In this document: piece after piece, positions 47,460 to 60,189 of the stretch
Numbering within the stretch: position 1 is the first letter of the stretch
Layout: every line of letters starts with the position of its first letter
NCBI GenBank assembly: GCA_964017125.1
Contig: OZ024902.1
Location: 104,194,529-104,258,528 of the forward strand
Direction: 5' to 3'
Origin: Flabesymbios commensalis
Lineage: Eukaryota > Annelida > Polychaeta > Terebellida > Flabelligeridae
DNA length: 64,000 bases
Program-made: the position numbers and the translations under genes
The notes under the pieces: generated by a model
Database searches by the model: none
The model's input: only the letters and a program-made list of their open reading frames with translations
Told to the model about the DNA's origin: nothing

Positions 47460-48249
47460 GATTGCTCGTATCTGCTGGTGTTGCAGGCAATGCTGAAATG
47501 CCTTGCCTGCTCTTGCTGCCACTGTTGTTACAGAGGTAGCACTTCTATGTGAATGCTGTCGCGTCTTTGTAACGTCAGTTGGCCTGACATTCAGCTGATG
47601 CTGTTGCATTTGCAGGATCTGGGTTCAAGGCCAGCTCCTCCATCACATACCGGGGTTGCCGGCGCCCGTTGCCTCATGCTTTGTCATCAAGCCACTGCTG
47701 GCTGCAGACTTGGCGCTATTTTTGGCTGATCACTCCCCAGATAGTTCTCTCCATCAGATCAATGTAATCAATACATAAATTACCACTTACAGGACTGGAT
47801 ACATGTGATATCACTCAGAAAAATAGGATCTTTATTGTCATGGGCGAATTAAATACACTGCTTGATATCATTTTCCAAAATTATTATTTTTGTATCGAGA
47901 GTAATCAAGTTTTATTACTGAATAAAACACCAATTTAGATCGAAAAAATAACTAGATAAAGCTTTCATTGCTTTCTTACCATACTACCAAGAAAAGATAA
48001 TACCCCAATACTAGGTCATTATAGAATCATCTTGTTAGTTACATGGGTCACATGTATTAGAATTATAATTACATATTCTAATTATTATATAATATTTAAT
48101 ATCTAATTACTAGGCCTATTATGTTTTTAATTACAATGTAATCAACTTAAAATCGTAATCGAACGATAACAATAATACAATCATACTCAACCCTGTTTGC
48201 CTCATCTGTCCACTTTCTGTGCCTGATTTAACTTACCCTAACCCTGTGT
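47460..48249. other. no gene recognised
   Basis: GATCTGGGTTCAAGGCCAGC near 47617 is weakly B-box-like; otherwise nothing was recognised. Confidence 0.35.
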
Positions 48250-48770
48250 AGTGTACATACCTGGGTATTTATTCACAACGCATTATATGGGCAGTGTACA
48301 TGCATGCATGGGTATGTCATGGGTATTAATTCACAAGTTACCTGGGCAGGCCTGCGCATTTAATCACAACACATTACCTGTGTAGTGTACATACACATCT
48401 GGGTATTTGATCATAACACGTTACCTGGGCAGTATACATGCCTGAGTATTTAATCACAACACGTTACCTGGGCAGTATACATAACTGGGTATTTAATCAC
48501 AACACGTTACGTGGGTAGTGTACATGACTGGGTATTTAATCACAACACGTTACGTGGGTAGTATACATGCCTGGTTATTTGATCACAACACGTTACCTGT
48601 GTAGTTTTCATAGCTGGGTATTTGATCACAACACGCTACACATCTGTATATTTCATCTTAACACGTTACTTGGGTAGTGTACATGCCTGGGTATTTGATC
48701 ACAGCACGTTACCTGGCTGTGTAGTGTTCACATCTTGTTAGTTACTTATCGCAGCACGTTACCTGGGTTG
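48250..48770 (+). repeat. ~43-bp degenerate tandem repeat
   Basis: Unit GGGTATTTAATCACAACACG followed by TTACCTGGGCAGT and ATACATGCCT, about 12 copies with numerous substitutions and small indels. Confidence 0.85.
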
Positions 48771-48900
48771 TTATGCAGAGCCTAGCCCGGCAAATATAAG
48801 ACATTAGAGCAATGTTGTATCAACAAAGTACCAGCTTCTCAGACGTATATCCAATATGGATACATTGCTGTCCCATTAAATTGCTGACGTTTGTTTGTAG

Positions 48901-48947
48901 GAGGCAGCCGGCGCCGAGACAGTGATGGATGAAAAGCCGGGTTTAAG
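48901..48947 (+). other. possible 47-bp internal exon
   Basis: A pyrimidine-rich acceptor (TTGTTTGTAG) precedes a GC-rich 47-bp block that ends in AAG before GTAGGACA, a fair donor. One phase is open (EAAGAETVMDEKPGL); the other two hit stops. The block is much more GC-rich than its surroundings and has no repeat signature. With no homology evidence this stays a weak guess. If real, the window is intronic to a plus-strand gene. Confidence 0.22.
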
Positions 48948-49956
48948 GTAGGACATCCTCTGTGGAATGCCGCCTTTTTAACTCTTCAGCTCAATGCCAA
49001 GTTTTGATAAAACCAGTAAACACGGTACGCTCATCTCATTTCGAAATCTCATTGTGAGAAATCATATCCGTCGTTGTTCCAGTGTTTAGATGAACCTTGA
49101 ATTTTGGTCATATGTTACTTTTTTGTCCGAAACAACAACACAAACTTAACAATTATTCAGTACTGTCAATCGTTTACTATTAAGCGCATACAAAATCATC
49201 TACATTGCTATGATAACAAAAGGAGAGTCAATAGCTCACCCGGCGTATATACGTCAGTTAAACATCGCTTATTGTTTTAGGCTGATCTATATAATATAAA
49301 AATTATTTTTATTTTATATACATCAGCCTAAAACCAAGTACGTACATTTATTGCACATGGATTTGCGAATCGTTTGATAAAACTTTATGTGGGTGCAATG
49401 TTGAGTATGTTAATATATAAGTCTTGAAAATTCGTGCAAATGGCGCTCATGTTGGGTTTTCTCGCCTGTGGTGCCCTAGTAGGATATTCATCACGGTTGA
49501 TACAAAAAAAACATGTGTTATGCAGGGAAAACGAAAAATTCAACTCACGAGTGAGTTGAATGCTGCTCACTGGTATCATTCAGGCATCACGATGTCAGGG
49601 TCGGTGTTTCGATCTCCGGGCTGGGCAGTTTGAACACTGTTACATACATAAAGTGTATTTGTCAATACCTTTAAAAATACATATATGATTTTTTCAACTT
49701 CCTTTTTCATACATGTATTCAATTATAACTAAATTAGTTTCATTTCTTTTTTGTTTTTGGATTTTAATTGTACTTTCTGTTTTGTTTGTTTTTATATATC
49801 TTCCGCTTTCAATAATGACAGGAACAGGAAGCTGAGGTTAAATACTGTGTGAATAATAATTCATATAGTTTTTCACCAAGACACCATCGTAGACATGTAA
49901 TTGGTGGAGGTGACTTATCTCGACCAATCACGTGCCTTAGATCTGATCCAGTCGCT
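48948..49956. other. no gene recognised
   Basis: AT-rich. A perfect-looking inverted pair TTTTAGGCTGAT / ATCAGCCTAAAA flanks an AT core at about 49276-49333 and could extrude as a hairpin. Nothing else was recognised. Confidence 0.4.
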
Positions 49957-50202
49957 TTAACCCTTTAACCGCCAAGTTTTTCAATCGGAATTTTCACCCA
50001 CTTGAAGTTGTGTCTCGCTGACGCGATCCACAACTTCAAGTGAGTTAAAATTATACTGATTTGAAAAAATGGAGTTCAACTGTTCTCAAATATTGCCGAT
50101 TGATGTCACATTTTATCTTCATCATGGCGAAAAGGTGGTACTTAAGATGCTAATAAAAAATGAAATAAAGAATATATGCGGCACCGGCGGTTAAAGGGTT
50201 AA
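49957..50202 (-). mobile_element. H2 MITE, complete, perfect 13-bp TIRs
   Basis: TTAA-CCCTTTAACCGCC at the left and GGCGGTTAAAGGG-TTAA at the right are exact inverted repeats. The hairpin (49991-50048) has CACCCACTTGAAGTTGTGTCTCGC / GCGATCCACAACTTCAAGTGAG. This is the clearest demonstration in the window of the piggyBac-like end structure. Confidence 0.93.
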
Positions 50203-51466
50203 TAATGTCGGCTGAGATGTTTTGTAGGTTGCTAGTATTTGTTAGACCAAACATAATAGATAGAAATTGTATTTTTTAATTGAAATTGATCTCTACAAAG
50301 AAACGTTTTTGTTATATGTGTATTGCCAAATAACAACGCAATTTTCTGTTGGTATCGTCACGGTTTGTCTAGTTTCCGTGACGTTAACCAGTGCCCTGTC
50401 CATATCTCATCTTATTCCTGTATAGTGGTGCCACCTGTGGATCTCTGCGGAATGCTGTGCTACCTGTTATTTACATTCTATAAACCCCTCCATCCGCTCC
50501 CTACTGTTAAACGGAAGTATTCCTGACTGAGCATGATTCCATCTTGACCTTCAGGCCCTAAGTGAATGCTTACTGCATCCTAATAGATTGCCTGGCTGAA
50601 TTGTTGTTTATAGGGTATTGCTGCATGGTTGGCAATATTTTTTCAGCTCAGTTGAGAAGTTATTACAGATATGCATGTCAAAAATGAGACACTGGTCCAA
50701 CACTGAAAAAAGAATTGGGCAACGTCCGAGATGCCGTTGGCTTTCAGTTTCGTATCAGCTGGTGAGACCAAGCGCATTATGTATAAGATGCCATTGGTCA
50801 AACATAGGGTCACGATTCAGCGTGTGCAAAAATAGTTGTATGTGACGGATAATCTTGATAATAAAAGTAACTGAGAAATTAAGGATACTTAAGGCGACGG
50901 CGCAAAACATTACGCTTTTAGACTCTTTAGTAGAACTGTTTCCATTATAGCCATTTACATACATTTGTCGCCATTCAATCACATGCGAAGCAAGTTACTG
51001 TAAACAGGGATTTGGCTAAACAAGACGAATGTAAAACTAGAGAGCAATTAATCTAACAGAAACTAAGGCGAAGTACTCGCTGAAAACAAGGCATAGGCCA
51101 AGCATTGTAAGTGGTAATTCATTTGCGGGTACTACTCTAACCCCGCTCGGTGAGTTAGGTGGGGCTGTGTATTCCTGAGTACCGGCTATATAATGAGGTG
51201 GCGGGGTCTGGAAGTATTAAGAGCGTTATGTATTCCCAGGAGGGTGCGGACCATCCATGTCAGCCCGGCTCTGTGGCCGGCTGATACTGTTGTCGGCTGA
51301 TTGGACTAAAGTGGGCGCCTCTCCGGCCTTCCGTTGCCGGCAGCCAGTGTTGTTGAAAAGGCCACGGTCTGCCGTCAGGACTACCTGCGGAGCCTGCCTA
51401 ATGCCGGCCTAACGAGCGCTGCCTTCATCAATCCTGCCGCCATGGCCACTCTGTTCACTGCTAAAT
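50203..51466. other. no gene; decayed M1 copy
   Basis: At 50690-50765 'CACTGGTCCAACACTGAAAAAAGAATTGGGCAACGTCCGAGATGCCGTTGG' is an eroded M1 copy. The 51.1-51.46 kb stretch is GC-richer than average but shows no coding block I recognise. Confidence 0.4.
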
Positions 51467-51551
51467 CCTGCAAGTAGAAGACACTGGCTGCACGCCGGGC
51501 CAGCGTCGACGACGCTGGCCCGCCGTGCAGCCAGTGTCTTTTGCTTGCAGG
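51467..51551. mobile_element. M1 palindrome, 41-bp arms
   Basis: CCTGCAAGTAGAAGACACTGG arms pair over 41 bp with about 3 mismatches, apex GTC-GAC-GAC. The tip is CCTGCAAG/CTTGCAGG, not CCCAGCAAAC, so even the terminus has been replaced symmetrically. Confidence 0.92.
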
Positions 51552-52279
51552 GACAGCACCACGGGGACCTTCTCCAGGCTTGACCAGCCACCTCTTAATG
51601 TTACGTGCATGAACAATCCAGTGGCTTTGACCTTGCCTTATGCAGATACCTCAGCCCTACTGATGAAATTTTTCATGCTATGGGCAACGTCGACTGACAA
51701 TCATTGAGACTGGCCCAGCATTGAGCCAGCGTCGTGCCATCACATCGTGACAGCTGGAAAGTGGTCACTGGGACACACTCGCTGATATATTATGGAATTT
51801 GATTGGTATTTGCCACCCGCAGCGCAATAAAAAATCTAGGGTTTATCATTATATGTCTGGATTATTTGGTCCGGCCATAGATCAGTGGGGCAACAGTGTC
51901 ATATATCAGGTGCGCATGTGTATCGTTTGCAAATTAGACATTCAAATATACAACAACTTTTGTAACACAAGAAATTACACTGACATTAAACCATAAGGAC
52001 AAACAGTTTGGAAATATGAAAATAAAAATTGTAATTAAATAAATCTTATTACGTGCATCTAGTTGATACCCATAGTGATCATTTAGATTTTTTTGCAATA
52101 CTTTTTGAGCGTTTAAGTCGAGCTATAATGCCTCATTTGGGATTTAAATCATAATAATATAGACTCACGTAACGTTTAAAACGAGCAGCTGCAATTTTAG
52201 TATTATAATGTACATACCAAATGAGGGCGGGTAACATGATGTAAAGGTTGGCGTTACCGCCTGTCACACCAGCGCTACC
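51552..52279. other. no gene; one M1 half
   Basis: At ~51707-51740 'GACTGGCCCAGCATTGAGCCAGCGTC' is an M1 half without a partner. The rest is AT-rich. Confidence 0.4.
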
Positions 52280-52440
52280 TTTATGAGGAAGCGTGCTCGT
52301 CAGGGCTCAAACTTGGAATCCTGTGTCTGGTGGGCAGTGTATTCTGGTTCATCTAACCAACTTCAGGAGGTTTTCCTGTTTAGGCAGTATATGCACAAAA
52401 GTGGATTAATACTTCACACAACACTCTACTCAATTTGTTT
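52280..52440 (+). mobile_element. diverged SINE (second monomer type)
   Basis: AGGAAGCGTGCTCGTCAGGGCTC, TGTGTCTGG, TTCAGGAGGTTTTCCTG, TATGCACAAAAGTGGATTAAT parallel the second half of the 4.2-kb SINE in order, with many substitutions. The ATTTC tail is gone, so this is an old copy. Confidence 0.75.
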
Positions 52441-52577
52441 TGCCAGCTTATTAGACCGTTCAAATTTGTACATGTGTAACCAAGTGGTCTGTTGGTCTTT
52501 TTCATTATTTCGCTTCTGGTGTTTTTTTCCGTTGTGAGAATGGACCCACACTCTACGTGCTGGTATAATTCTATTTA

Positions 52578-52642
52578 AATTTTCATCCATATTAAATCAT
52601 GAATCGCAATAGCAATTCATGATTTAATATGGATGAAATTTA
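52578..52642. repeat. H3-like hairpin with unrelated arms
   Basis: ATTTTCATCCATATTAAATCATGAATCGCAATAGCAATTCATG...: arms of about 30 bp pair almost perfectly around CGCAATAGC. The base (CATCCA) and apex (AATYGC/GCAATT) resemble H3, but the middle (TATTAAATCATG) is private to this copy on both arms. Confidence 0.8.
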
Positions 52643-53561
52643 CCCAGATTTTCAAATCTATTTTTCAAATCTATCCGAAATTAGTCAGATAGGTTTTCGT
52701 AAGATCTCAAAGTACCGGTAAACGTAAAATGAGTTTTCTGTTGTGTCCCTGTTGACTGAGAGGGTGGCCTTTGACACTCTGTCATCATGGATCTGTGCCT
52801 GTTGCTGACTCCGTGTCCACACGGATCCTTCAGAAATCAGGCCACACGCCGGCGTCCTGATCCCGGCAACAGATCCATCTTCATTTTTCAGACAGCCGCT
52901 GGTATGCAAATTCCCGTCACAGACCCGCTGCCATGATTTATACTTGTAGTGAAGGCTGAATTTGATGACGGTATTTACAGACGGATTGCGTTATGAATAA
53001 CGATTGTCCTCCGCTGGTTTCATCTCAAAATGTTCACACGGGTGTGGTTTATTCAACCCCGTGTTGTTGATTATCACTTGTTGATTATCAAATTATCGTA
53101 GCAGTGACAACATATGATGAATACTTTTTTCAAGGCACATTTGATTTGATTTGATAATTATGACAATTCTGACAATATTCTTTTGAAACAAGACATAAAA
53201 GGATAATTATATTGAACAGCAATCTGACGAATAAAGTGTAAGCAATCATGTACTATACATAATTATGATGTGAATGTGGTAATGTCGATCGAGGAGACAT
53301 GCGGGCCAGCTGATATGATAGATGCTATAGCCCTAACAATAATAATAGCAATAACACATTATGTTTTATAATAGTCTGCTGTTTTACTGATATCACGCAC
53401 TGATAACAATACAGAAGTGTAGTTTTCTTATTTATCACAGACTCTATTATAATAGAACGATAAAGCAGGCTATACTGTCGCGTCACTGGTAAATATGACA
53501 AACCCTTCCTCCTGCTATGTTGACGTGCAAAGCAAAAATTAAGGCAAATGTATAGCAGTAA
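52643..53561. other. no gene recognised
   Basis: No named feature. Confidence 0.4.
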
Positions 53562-53776
53562 TTAACCATTGAAGCGCGTCATTAAAAAGTTTCCACCCAC
53601 TTCAAGCTGTGGCTCGCTACCGCGATCCTTGACGTCAATTGGGTGAAATTACTCATAATTAGTTTAATTTGAGACCGAAAATGTGAAACTCTTGACGTTT
53701 AAACACACATTTCATTAGCAATATCAGTGATATCAGCTTATAAAGCGGACTAAAAACGACAATAGCGAGATAAAGA
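53562..53776 (-). mobile_element. H2 MITE, diverged
   Basis: TTAACCATTGAAGCGCG at the left, hairpin arm CACCCACTTCAAGCTGTGGCTCGC with a partly mispaired partner, body TTTGAGACCGAAAATG and GGACTAAAAACGACAATAGCG at the right. Confidence 0.75.
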
Positions 53777-54319
53777 ATAATAATCATTGCCGTTTGTATC
53801 ATAAAAACAGCCCCAACAATAAAAACAGCCAAACAATCAATAAAAAACATCCATCACATTGCAATTGCTACTATGATGATTATCAAAAAAATGTTATCTA
53901 TTACAATTACAATAATTCAAGATCACTGCCAGCGATGCGGTATTGTACAGTTGATTTCATTATATCAATGTTTTATGGTCAGATAATACATCAACAACAA
54001 CAACAGTTCTCCACAAAACAAATACGTCAATATTGAGCATACACCGTCAATAAAACATCTATCAGTCATATTACGTATAACACAACAAGATCATTCTAAT
54101 CGGGCAGATGGAAATGTTTACTAGACGTTGGCTTAACATTGGCCCTATGTAGGATGCTATCAGCCAGTGTGCATGTGCTGCCTGTTTGACCTTATGAGGT
54201 GGTCCACTTACTTCAGGAGTTTGACCTGTTCCGGATTTGTGACACACTAACGTGTCATTCACCCAGTCTCCAGGACACTGACATCAACAACGTGTAGTGA
54301 CGGATCCAGTACACAGGCC
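53777..54319. other. no gene; M1 half
   Basis: At 54122-54150 'TAGACGTTGGCTTAACATTGGCCC' is a lone M1 half. Otherwise nothing was recognised. Confidence 0.4.
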
Positions 54320-54377
54320 GGTGCCGGTCAATGCTGGGCCAGCGTCTGTGACGCTGGCCCAGCATTGACCCGGCGCC
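54320..54377. mobile_element. M1 palindrome, ~27-bp arms
   Basis: GGTGCCGGTCAATGCTGGGC arms, one indel and one mismatch, apex GTC-TGT-GAC. Confidence 0.9.
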
Positions 54378-54790
54378 TACCTTACACAGACTACTCGACT
54401 CGGACGTTGATCCAGCCAGAATACTGTTGCAGATCGTTGGCATTACTCCCTGCTGGTGACTTCCACCATAGAGCAATCATCAGGATTCATAGTTTTCATC
54501 ATATTTGTAAACAGCGCGTCATTGACTGTTTTTGTTGGACTCGTGGGCTGCAGACGTCACGAGAAGTAACCCTTTCCGTCCTATGGAGTCGCACATTCCC
54601 GGTACGATATAACCGCAATGTCCATTACGCTGGCCCCATATAATAAAGATATTCAGCAAATGCCCGTCGTTGTCTTCAACTCTTAGGAACATTTCAGTTA
54701 AATTTATTGTATTCAGATTCTGAACAAACACGGGGCATTAAACTAATGGTATTTGAATACTGGTCCACCGGCTACGACGCTCGTCAAATA
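54378..54790. other. no gene recognised
   Basis: Nothing recognised. Confidence 0.4.
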
Positions 54791-55042
54791 TTAACCCTTT
54801 AAGCCCTCACGATGCATTTAAGCATCATTTTACATCACTGTATACAGACTTAATTTTCATACAACCAGGGGTTTTATTATGAAAATTCCCTTAAAACTGT
54901 TTTACCAATACATGGCAATTTTCGTTAATTTTTCACCCACCTCAAGTAATCTTCATCCACTACAAGTCGAGAATTGCGGCAGCAATTCGCGGCTTGTAGT
55001 GGATGAGATGACAGTTGTAAATTCAGGCTCGAAAGGGTTGAA
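54791..55042 (+). mobile_element. H3 MITE, near complete
   Basis: TTAACCCTTTAAGCCCTCACG start, GATGCATTTAAGCATCATTTT small palindrome, AT-rich body. The hairpin (~54948-55004) is TCATCCACTACAAGTCGAGAATTGC / GCAATTCGCGGCTTGTAGTGGATGA with a GGCA apex. The end GGCTCGAAAGGGTTGAA shows one change in the last TTAA. This is the reference copy for H3. Confidence 0.88.
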
Positions 55043-56837
55043 ACAACATTGAATCAATGTATCATGGTTCCTGGGCAGATTTATATGACACTGTCCAATC
55101 TGCATAATCAAATATTTCGGGTTGTGTGGCACCCCAATGACTGCCCATCGAGGCACAAAGTTGGTGTTGTACTGGAAATGCGAAATTCAGATGTTTTCTG
55201 TGGGCGGCCTGTTGTGTTTTGTATACACATACCAGCTTTCAGTACAATGTATAATGTATATAAGTTGTTTATCATCTGGGATCATACATGTGTGTCAAAG
55301 TATACTTGTATTTAAATAAAAAGTAAATGACTAGTGGTGATTAACAAAATGTAAACGGAGTCTGCTCACGCGATCCGTGGTTGGATAGAGATTGACTTTA
55401 CATATGGATCACTACTATATTCTCTACGGGGATGTGGATCTACATCATTTTCTAGAATCATTCATTAAAGATATAGAAGTTGTTCTAGTTTGTCTGTCAA
55501 AAAAGTCTGCCACGGTGTCGAAGTCAAAGTAGAATCTCCAACCACTTTCTCACAATTCAAATTTTATAAATACTTTTTTATCGAGCAATAAAGTCATTAA
55601 TGTTATTGAATGACATGGATGATAACGCATCATCATATGACAGTGAATTACAGATGGGAGGATACAGTAGTTGCAATAAGACCTGATTATGCGCAGCCAG
55701 ACTTAAATGCTGAGCTGGACAACGTGCAAACGTTAGATGATGTATCCTTTTTCCTGCAGGGTATGTACATGTAATACATGAATGTCAAGCGCACCTGTTT
55801 TACGCTGGTAGAAAACGATTTGTGTAAGTAGCACACTCTCTCAGACACATACATCACCTACCTCAGCTGTAAGTCATAACAAGTAGAATGCCGATAATCA
55901 GTCCACTTTCACTTGCACTATGTATCTGTTCTGCAAAGCCAAAAGCAGTATTGGCTCGCGCGAAAGAAATGGTTCGTCTGGCCAGACGATGAAAAATTGG
56001 TTAACCTTTCGTGAACTCAAAGTTCCTGACTGCTGAAGATTAAATTGAATTTAATGGTAAATAATCAATGTACTCAATCTAAACACTCTTTGATGGATCA
56101 TTGGACGTGGAAGGTTTTACAATTTACATGGATGTTAGAAAACTAGGAATCTGATTTGTTTAAGTAGCAGATGTGTAGTATGACAGCCACGGCATTTAGG
56201 ATTGATATTGGAGAAGGTATTATAATCAGCTGAGAAGCGTCAGTGACGACAGTAGGCTCAGTACGTGACAGACGGTCAGGGACAGTGTTAACCACTCTCA
56301 TATCATATTATGTTTGATTTATAAATATTTTCACAATTTTATTTTCATAAAAAGTATCTAGTATTAATTAGGCCATATACGATATTGTTCATGGTGGACT
56401 GCATTTACTGGTAAAGTGATAATACATTACGAACTATATCTAGATCTTAACTTATATTCTTGTATTTCAAAGACATTTTTGTTAATCATCATAACGTTAT
56501 CATAATTACGCTCCAGAGTTGAAATGCATTAAAAATAACATAAAATGAACGTGTAATACGAGACAATTTTTATTATCAACGTGTAATACGAGACAATTCT
56601 TATGATCAATCACTATTACCGGCCTTCAATTATTTTGTGGATCACGATGGGCTAGAATTCTAACGGCCTGGTATCCGTAGATAATGTGAGAGTATATGGC
56701 GGCTTTCAATCGGTCAATAGTCATCCATCCTGACTGTCAGTGGTCAGCTGTGACCGACCCTCCCTTAGGACCTCCACCAGCATGGTTTGTGTTGCTGCCC
56801 AGATTATTAATGGAACTGCCCGATGCAGGACACTCGA
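55043..56837. other. no gene recognised
   Basis: Long unannotated AT-rich stretch. A 28-bp direct duplication ending in CGAGACAATT (AACGTGTAATACGAGACAATT) occurs at ~56549 and ~56579. No coding block or MITE was recognised. Confidence 0.45.
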
Positions 56838-56900
56838 CCAAACGCTGGGGGAACGCTGGCCAGCGTCTGCGACGCTAGCCAGCGTTCCCCCAGCGTTTGG
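56838..56900. mobile_element. M1 palindrome, 30-bp arms
   Basis: CCAAACGCTGGGGGAACGCT arms, one mismatch in 30, apex GTC-TGC-GAC. Open frames on both strands at 56.7-57.2 kb are long only because this GC-rich palindrome lacks stops. Confidence 0.92.
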
Positions 56901-58594
56901 CCAGCGCTTTCCGTCAGACGGTGCCTCAGCGAAGAGGTGAGCAGGAGAAATCCTGCAAATCCGAGGATCCGCCCGATGAAACTGGCGCATCCGCATGGGA
57001 TGTAAGAGAGCAAACATCAGAAGCCTGGGAGATCCCTGATCCTGATCTGGACAGATCCCGACACCGATAAGTCCTGTTTGATCCGCCATGGATTGCGACA
57101 TGGCTGACAGTAAAGAAATGCAGTAGCTACTGCTGGTGGTCTCCGGCGAGTTAATTCCAGAGATATTAAAGTGTTTTGTCACTGTCGGCTGAAATAACAG
57201 CATTCTCAGTAACGTCAGTCAGTCGTGATTTGATTTTACAAAGCACCGCAGTCAGAACTGCGCAGCGTAATTTCAATCGATAACTTACAAATCCTTATTA
57301 TTTTGGTTGGCTGCTTTTTAATCTGACACTCGCATGTCCTTGATGTTAGTTTAGAAAATTGAAACGTAAATTATACTGCAGATCTAAAAGACTTACAGAA
57401 AACACGTAATGTGCTGAGCCGATACCAGGACGCATGGTCCGCACATGTGTCAAGTTGTATATAGTACTAATGGAATTGGATTCATTTGTCTCTGATTCCA
57501 CTTTATAACCTAGATTGACCTAGTTCTGACATTGTTCTCTTTTGTGTTCCCACTATGGTGTTGTGCTCTCCATTACTACCTTTGTTCTGGGGGATCCATT
57601 TGTTTTAGCTATCGAATGTCAGAACAAAGTCAGCAATGGAGACATGTTAAGTCACATCAAAAACACAATACAAAGCATATACCCAGGCCTCTCCTTCTGC
57701 ATTTCTTTATTGGCTCTTTATCCTGATTTCTTGTAGTGGTTTGCTGTTTCACATAATAGGGCCCACGTAACACGTGTTCCATAATTTGTACCATTAGCTA
57801 TTATTGTGACTTATTGTTTCTGGTTTTGCTAAGTAATTTAGTTTTGCGTCTATGTGGCTTAGTTGTTCTAGTTGCGTGTATATTTTGGTTGCGGTTTGGT
57901 GTTTATTTTGCTCTTCTGCATTAATTTGCTTAATGATGTTTGAAATTAATATGATTTCATCTGCACTGAACTTGTAACCGTCATGTGGTATTAGTATCCA
58001 TATCTTCTTGCGCTCTGTATTTCATTTGCTTATTTTGCATGCTCTTTATGTTTTTTTCTTGAGGGGGGGGGGGGGGGCTGACTGTGTTTCTTGTTGTTTT
58101 TGTTTGTTGCTTTGGTTATCTGTATGCTGTGACGTGAGGCATTCTGGTTGAGCTTTTTGATGTGAGCGTACTTCTATGTTCTGCCTAAGGATGTAATCAG
58201 AGAGGCAACCATGGTAGCCACAGATTATTACCAGGGTTGTCAGTCACGTCGACTCGCTACATCCCTCCACGACTCTGTCTGTGGAAGGGACGCGTCCGGT
58301 TTGAGAAACGATTCAGTCTAACTCAGATGTGACCACCTGTTCACCTCAACTCCCAATTCCAAAACGACCAGACCGGACGATAAGAACAAACTCTTCAATC
58401 TTGTTCGGCGGCGGGGCAGACGTATGCAGGGCAGACAGACTGACCTTGGCTGGGATTCCCGCACAGTCTGTCATGCCGACAACCTTCGTCATCAGTATTG
58501 ATCAAGTAACAAGTCCATTGAAGGAGTATGACGCTCGCTGCATCATCACAGCCACCACGAATACCTCTTTTTATGGACTGCACGGTGAACGGCA
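56901..58594. other. no gene recognised
   Basis: Contains a poly-G run (58062-58078). A 155-codon frame (58329-58796) spans the next palindrome and has no recognised domain. Confidence 0.4.
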
Positions 58595-58661
58595 GCCCAG
58601 CATTGGCTCGATAATGTGCCGACGTGTCAGACGTCGGCACACTATCATGCCAATGCTGGGC
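58595..58661. mobile_element. M1 palindrome, 31-bp arms, 5-nt apex
   Basis: GCCCAGCATTGGCTCGATAATG arms, about 3 mismatches in 31. The apex stem CCGACGT-GTCAG-ACGTCGG is register-shifted relative to the usual centre. Confidence 0.9.
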
Positions 58662-60185
58662 CATCAGAACGTCATTGATGAACAAAACATTGCCATTAAT
58701 ATAGTACAGGCGCATTCACCAAATCAAAATAATGATCACGCCAATTTGTGCAAAATAGAGGATAGTTTCTATTTATATACAACCATGCACTATTGATATG
58801 TAAATTTACAGTCCGACAGACTAAGTACACTCTGTCATTGTTGTTGTACTTCCTTTTACAACAGTTTGGGAAGCTATTTTCTGCATTTTACTTGAAAATG
58901 ACCAGTTGCAGCTTGGCATAGATTCCTTTGAATCTATAAGAGGGAAATAATGCAAAATATATAATATGTAAAAATAGAATGTTGCATTCATGTTTATGTC
59001 TTGACATACTCACTAGAAAGTATGTAAAATAAAAGAAGACTGATCAACAAGGCTGGTGAGGAAAGATGGCTTCGCGTCGTCTTGTGTACTTTTGGCAATA
59101 TCGCGATACCAGATGTCAAAAATTCGCCTCTTTGGCGAATGACATAAATGATTGTTTATAGCACACAGTGCCATAGCCAATATCGCACACTCCAGGCTTT
59201 TTACAGTTTGAATACCTACATAATATGTACCAGCACGGTGAAAAATATCTGACAGAGTTGGACTTTAAACCCGGTACCTTGGGATATTGTTTCGCTGTTT
59301 GTGTCCTGAGTAAAGCAGTTTATTCTCTCGGGTGTAAATGAGTACCTGGTAGGATAGTGATGTCAATGTGTACGATAAATTCAATGCGCCGAAATGACTG
59401 CAGTAGTATATGCCTTGCGTGGAGCTGAAATGGCACACGAATGAACAGGTGCGGCGACCAAGGGATAAAATGTGAAGAAGTCGGATGCTATAAGATCTTC
59501 AGACTTCATTGATATCCGATTAAAAAACTGCCCCTTCACCTTTACCTATAGGTTAGGCTAACAGTTCCACAGACGAATAGAATATGCCATCTCTGCTCCA
59601 TGAGTAACACCCACATTTATATACTCTAATGGCATCTGACATTTCGCCTTTTATTGACCAAGATATGCCTATAATCTATCAGATTTTTTAGCATAATAAT
59701 AAAATAATTATTGGTGTCATGCAGACCGTAAGAGGTGATATGATACAAGGTTTCACATTCTCCCCTTCTTTAAATACATTATGTTTGACCTGTTCGCTTA
59801 CAATCACGTACATTTTGGAGCCGTCATATCAAATTCAACAGTGTACAGGGACATTTATATGTAGACCTGCATACGCGTCTATAGTGTTGAAGAAGTTAAG
59901 GAGATCTGTTCAGCTATCACGGAAATATCACCAATAATAAATTAAGCTCATCCACAAAACTCTTCGTCGGCCATTTTACACAGCGCTGCATTAAATCATA
60001 TTGGTGCCACATCCCGATTCATCTCAGTGTCAAACCAGGGACGACTGTTGATCTCTTGATGGAGCGCGAAGCGCGTGGCCCTGCGCAAAATTAACGTCGA
60101 CACACGGGTTTCAACCTTAACTCGACGAGGCTGTCATTAACGTGATCGTCACATTGAGAGGGGGGAAACAAGGATATTTATCTGA
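58662..60185. other. no gene recognised
   Basis: No named feature; the 72-codon frame at 59719-59937 has no recognised motif. Confidence 0.4.
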
Positions 60186-60189
60186 AAGA

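Noticed and set aside
56721-57203. 160-codon minus-strand protein gene
   Set aside because: Same reason: the length comes from a stop-free GC-rich palindrome; several overlapping frames on both strands.
58329-58796. 155-codon protein gene
   Set aside because: It spans an M1 palindrome, has no domain, and an antisense frame overlaps the same stretch.
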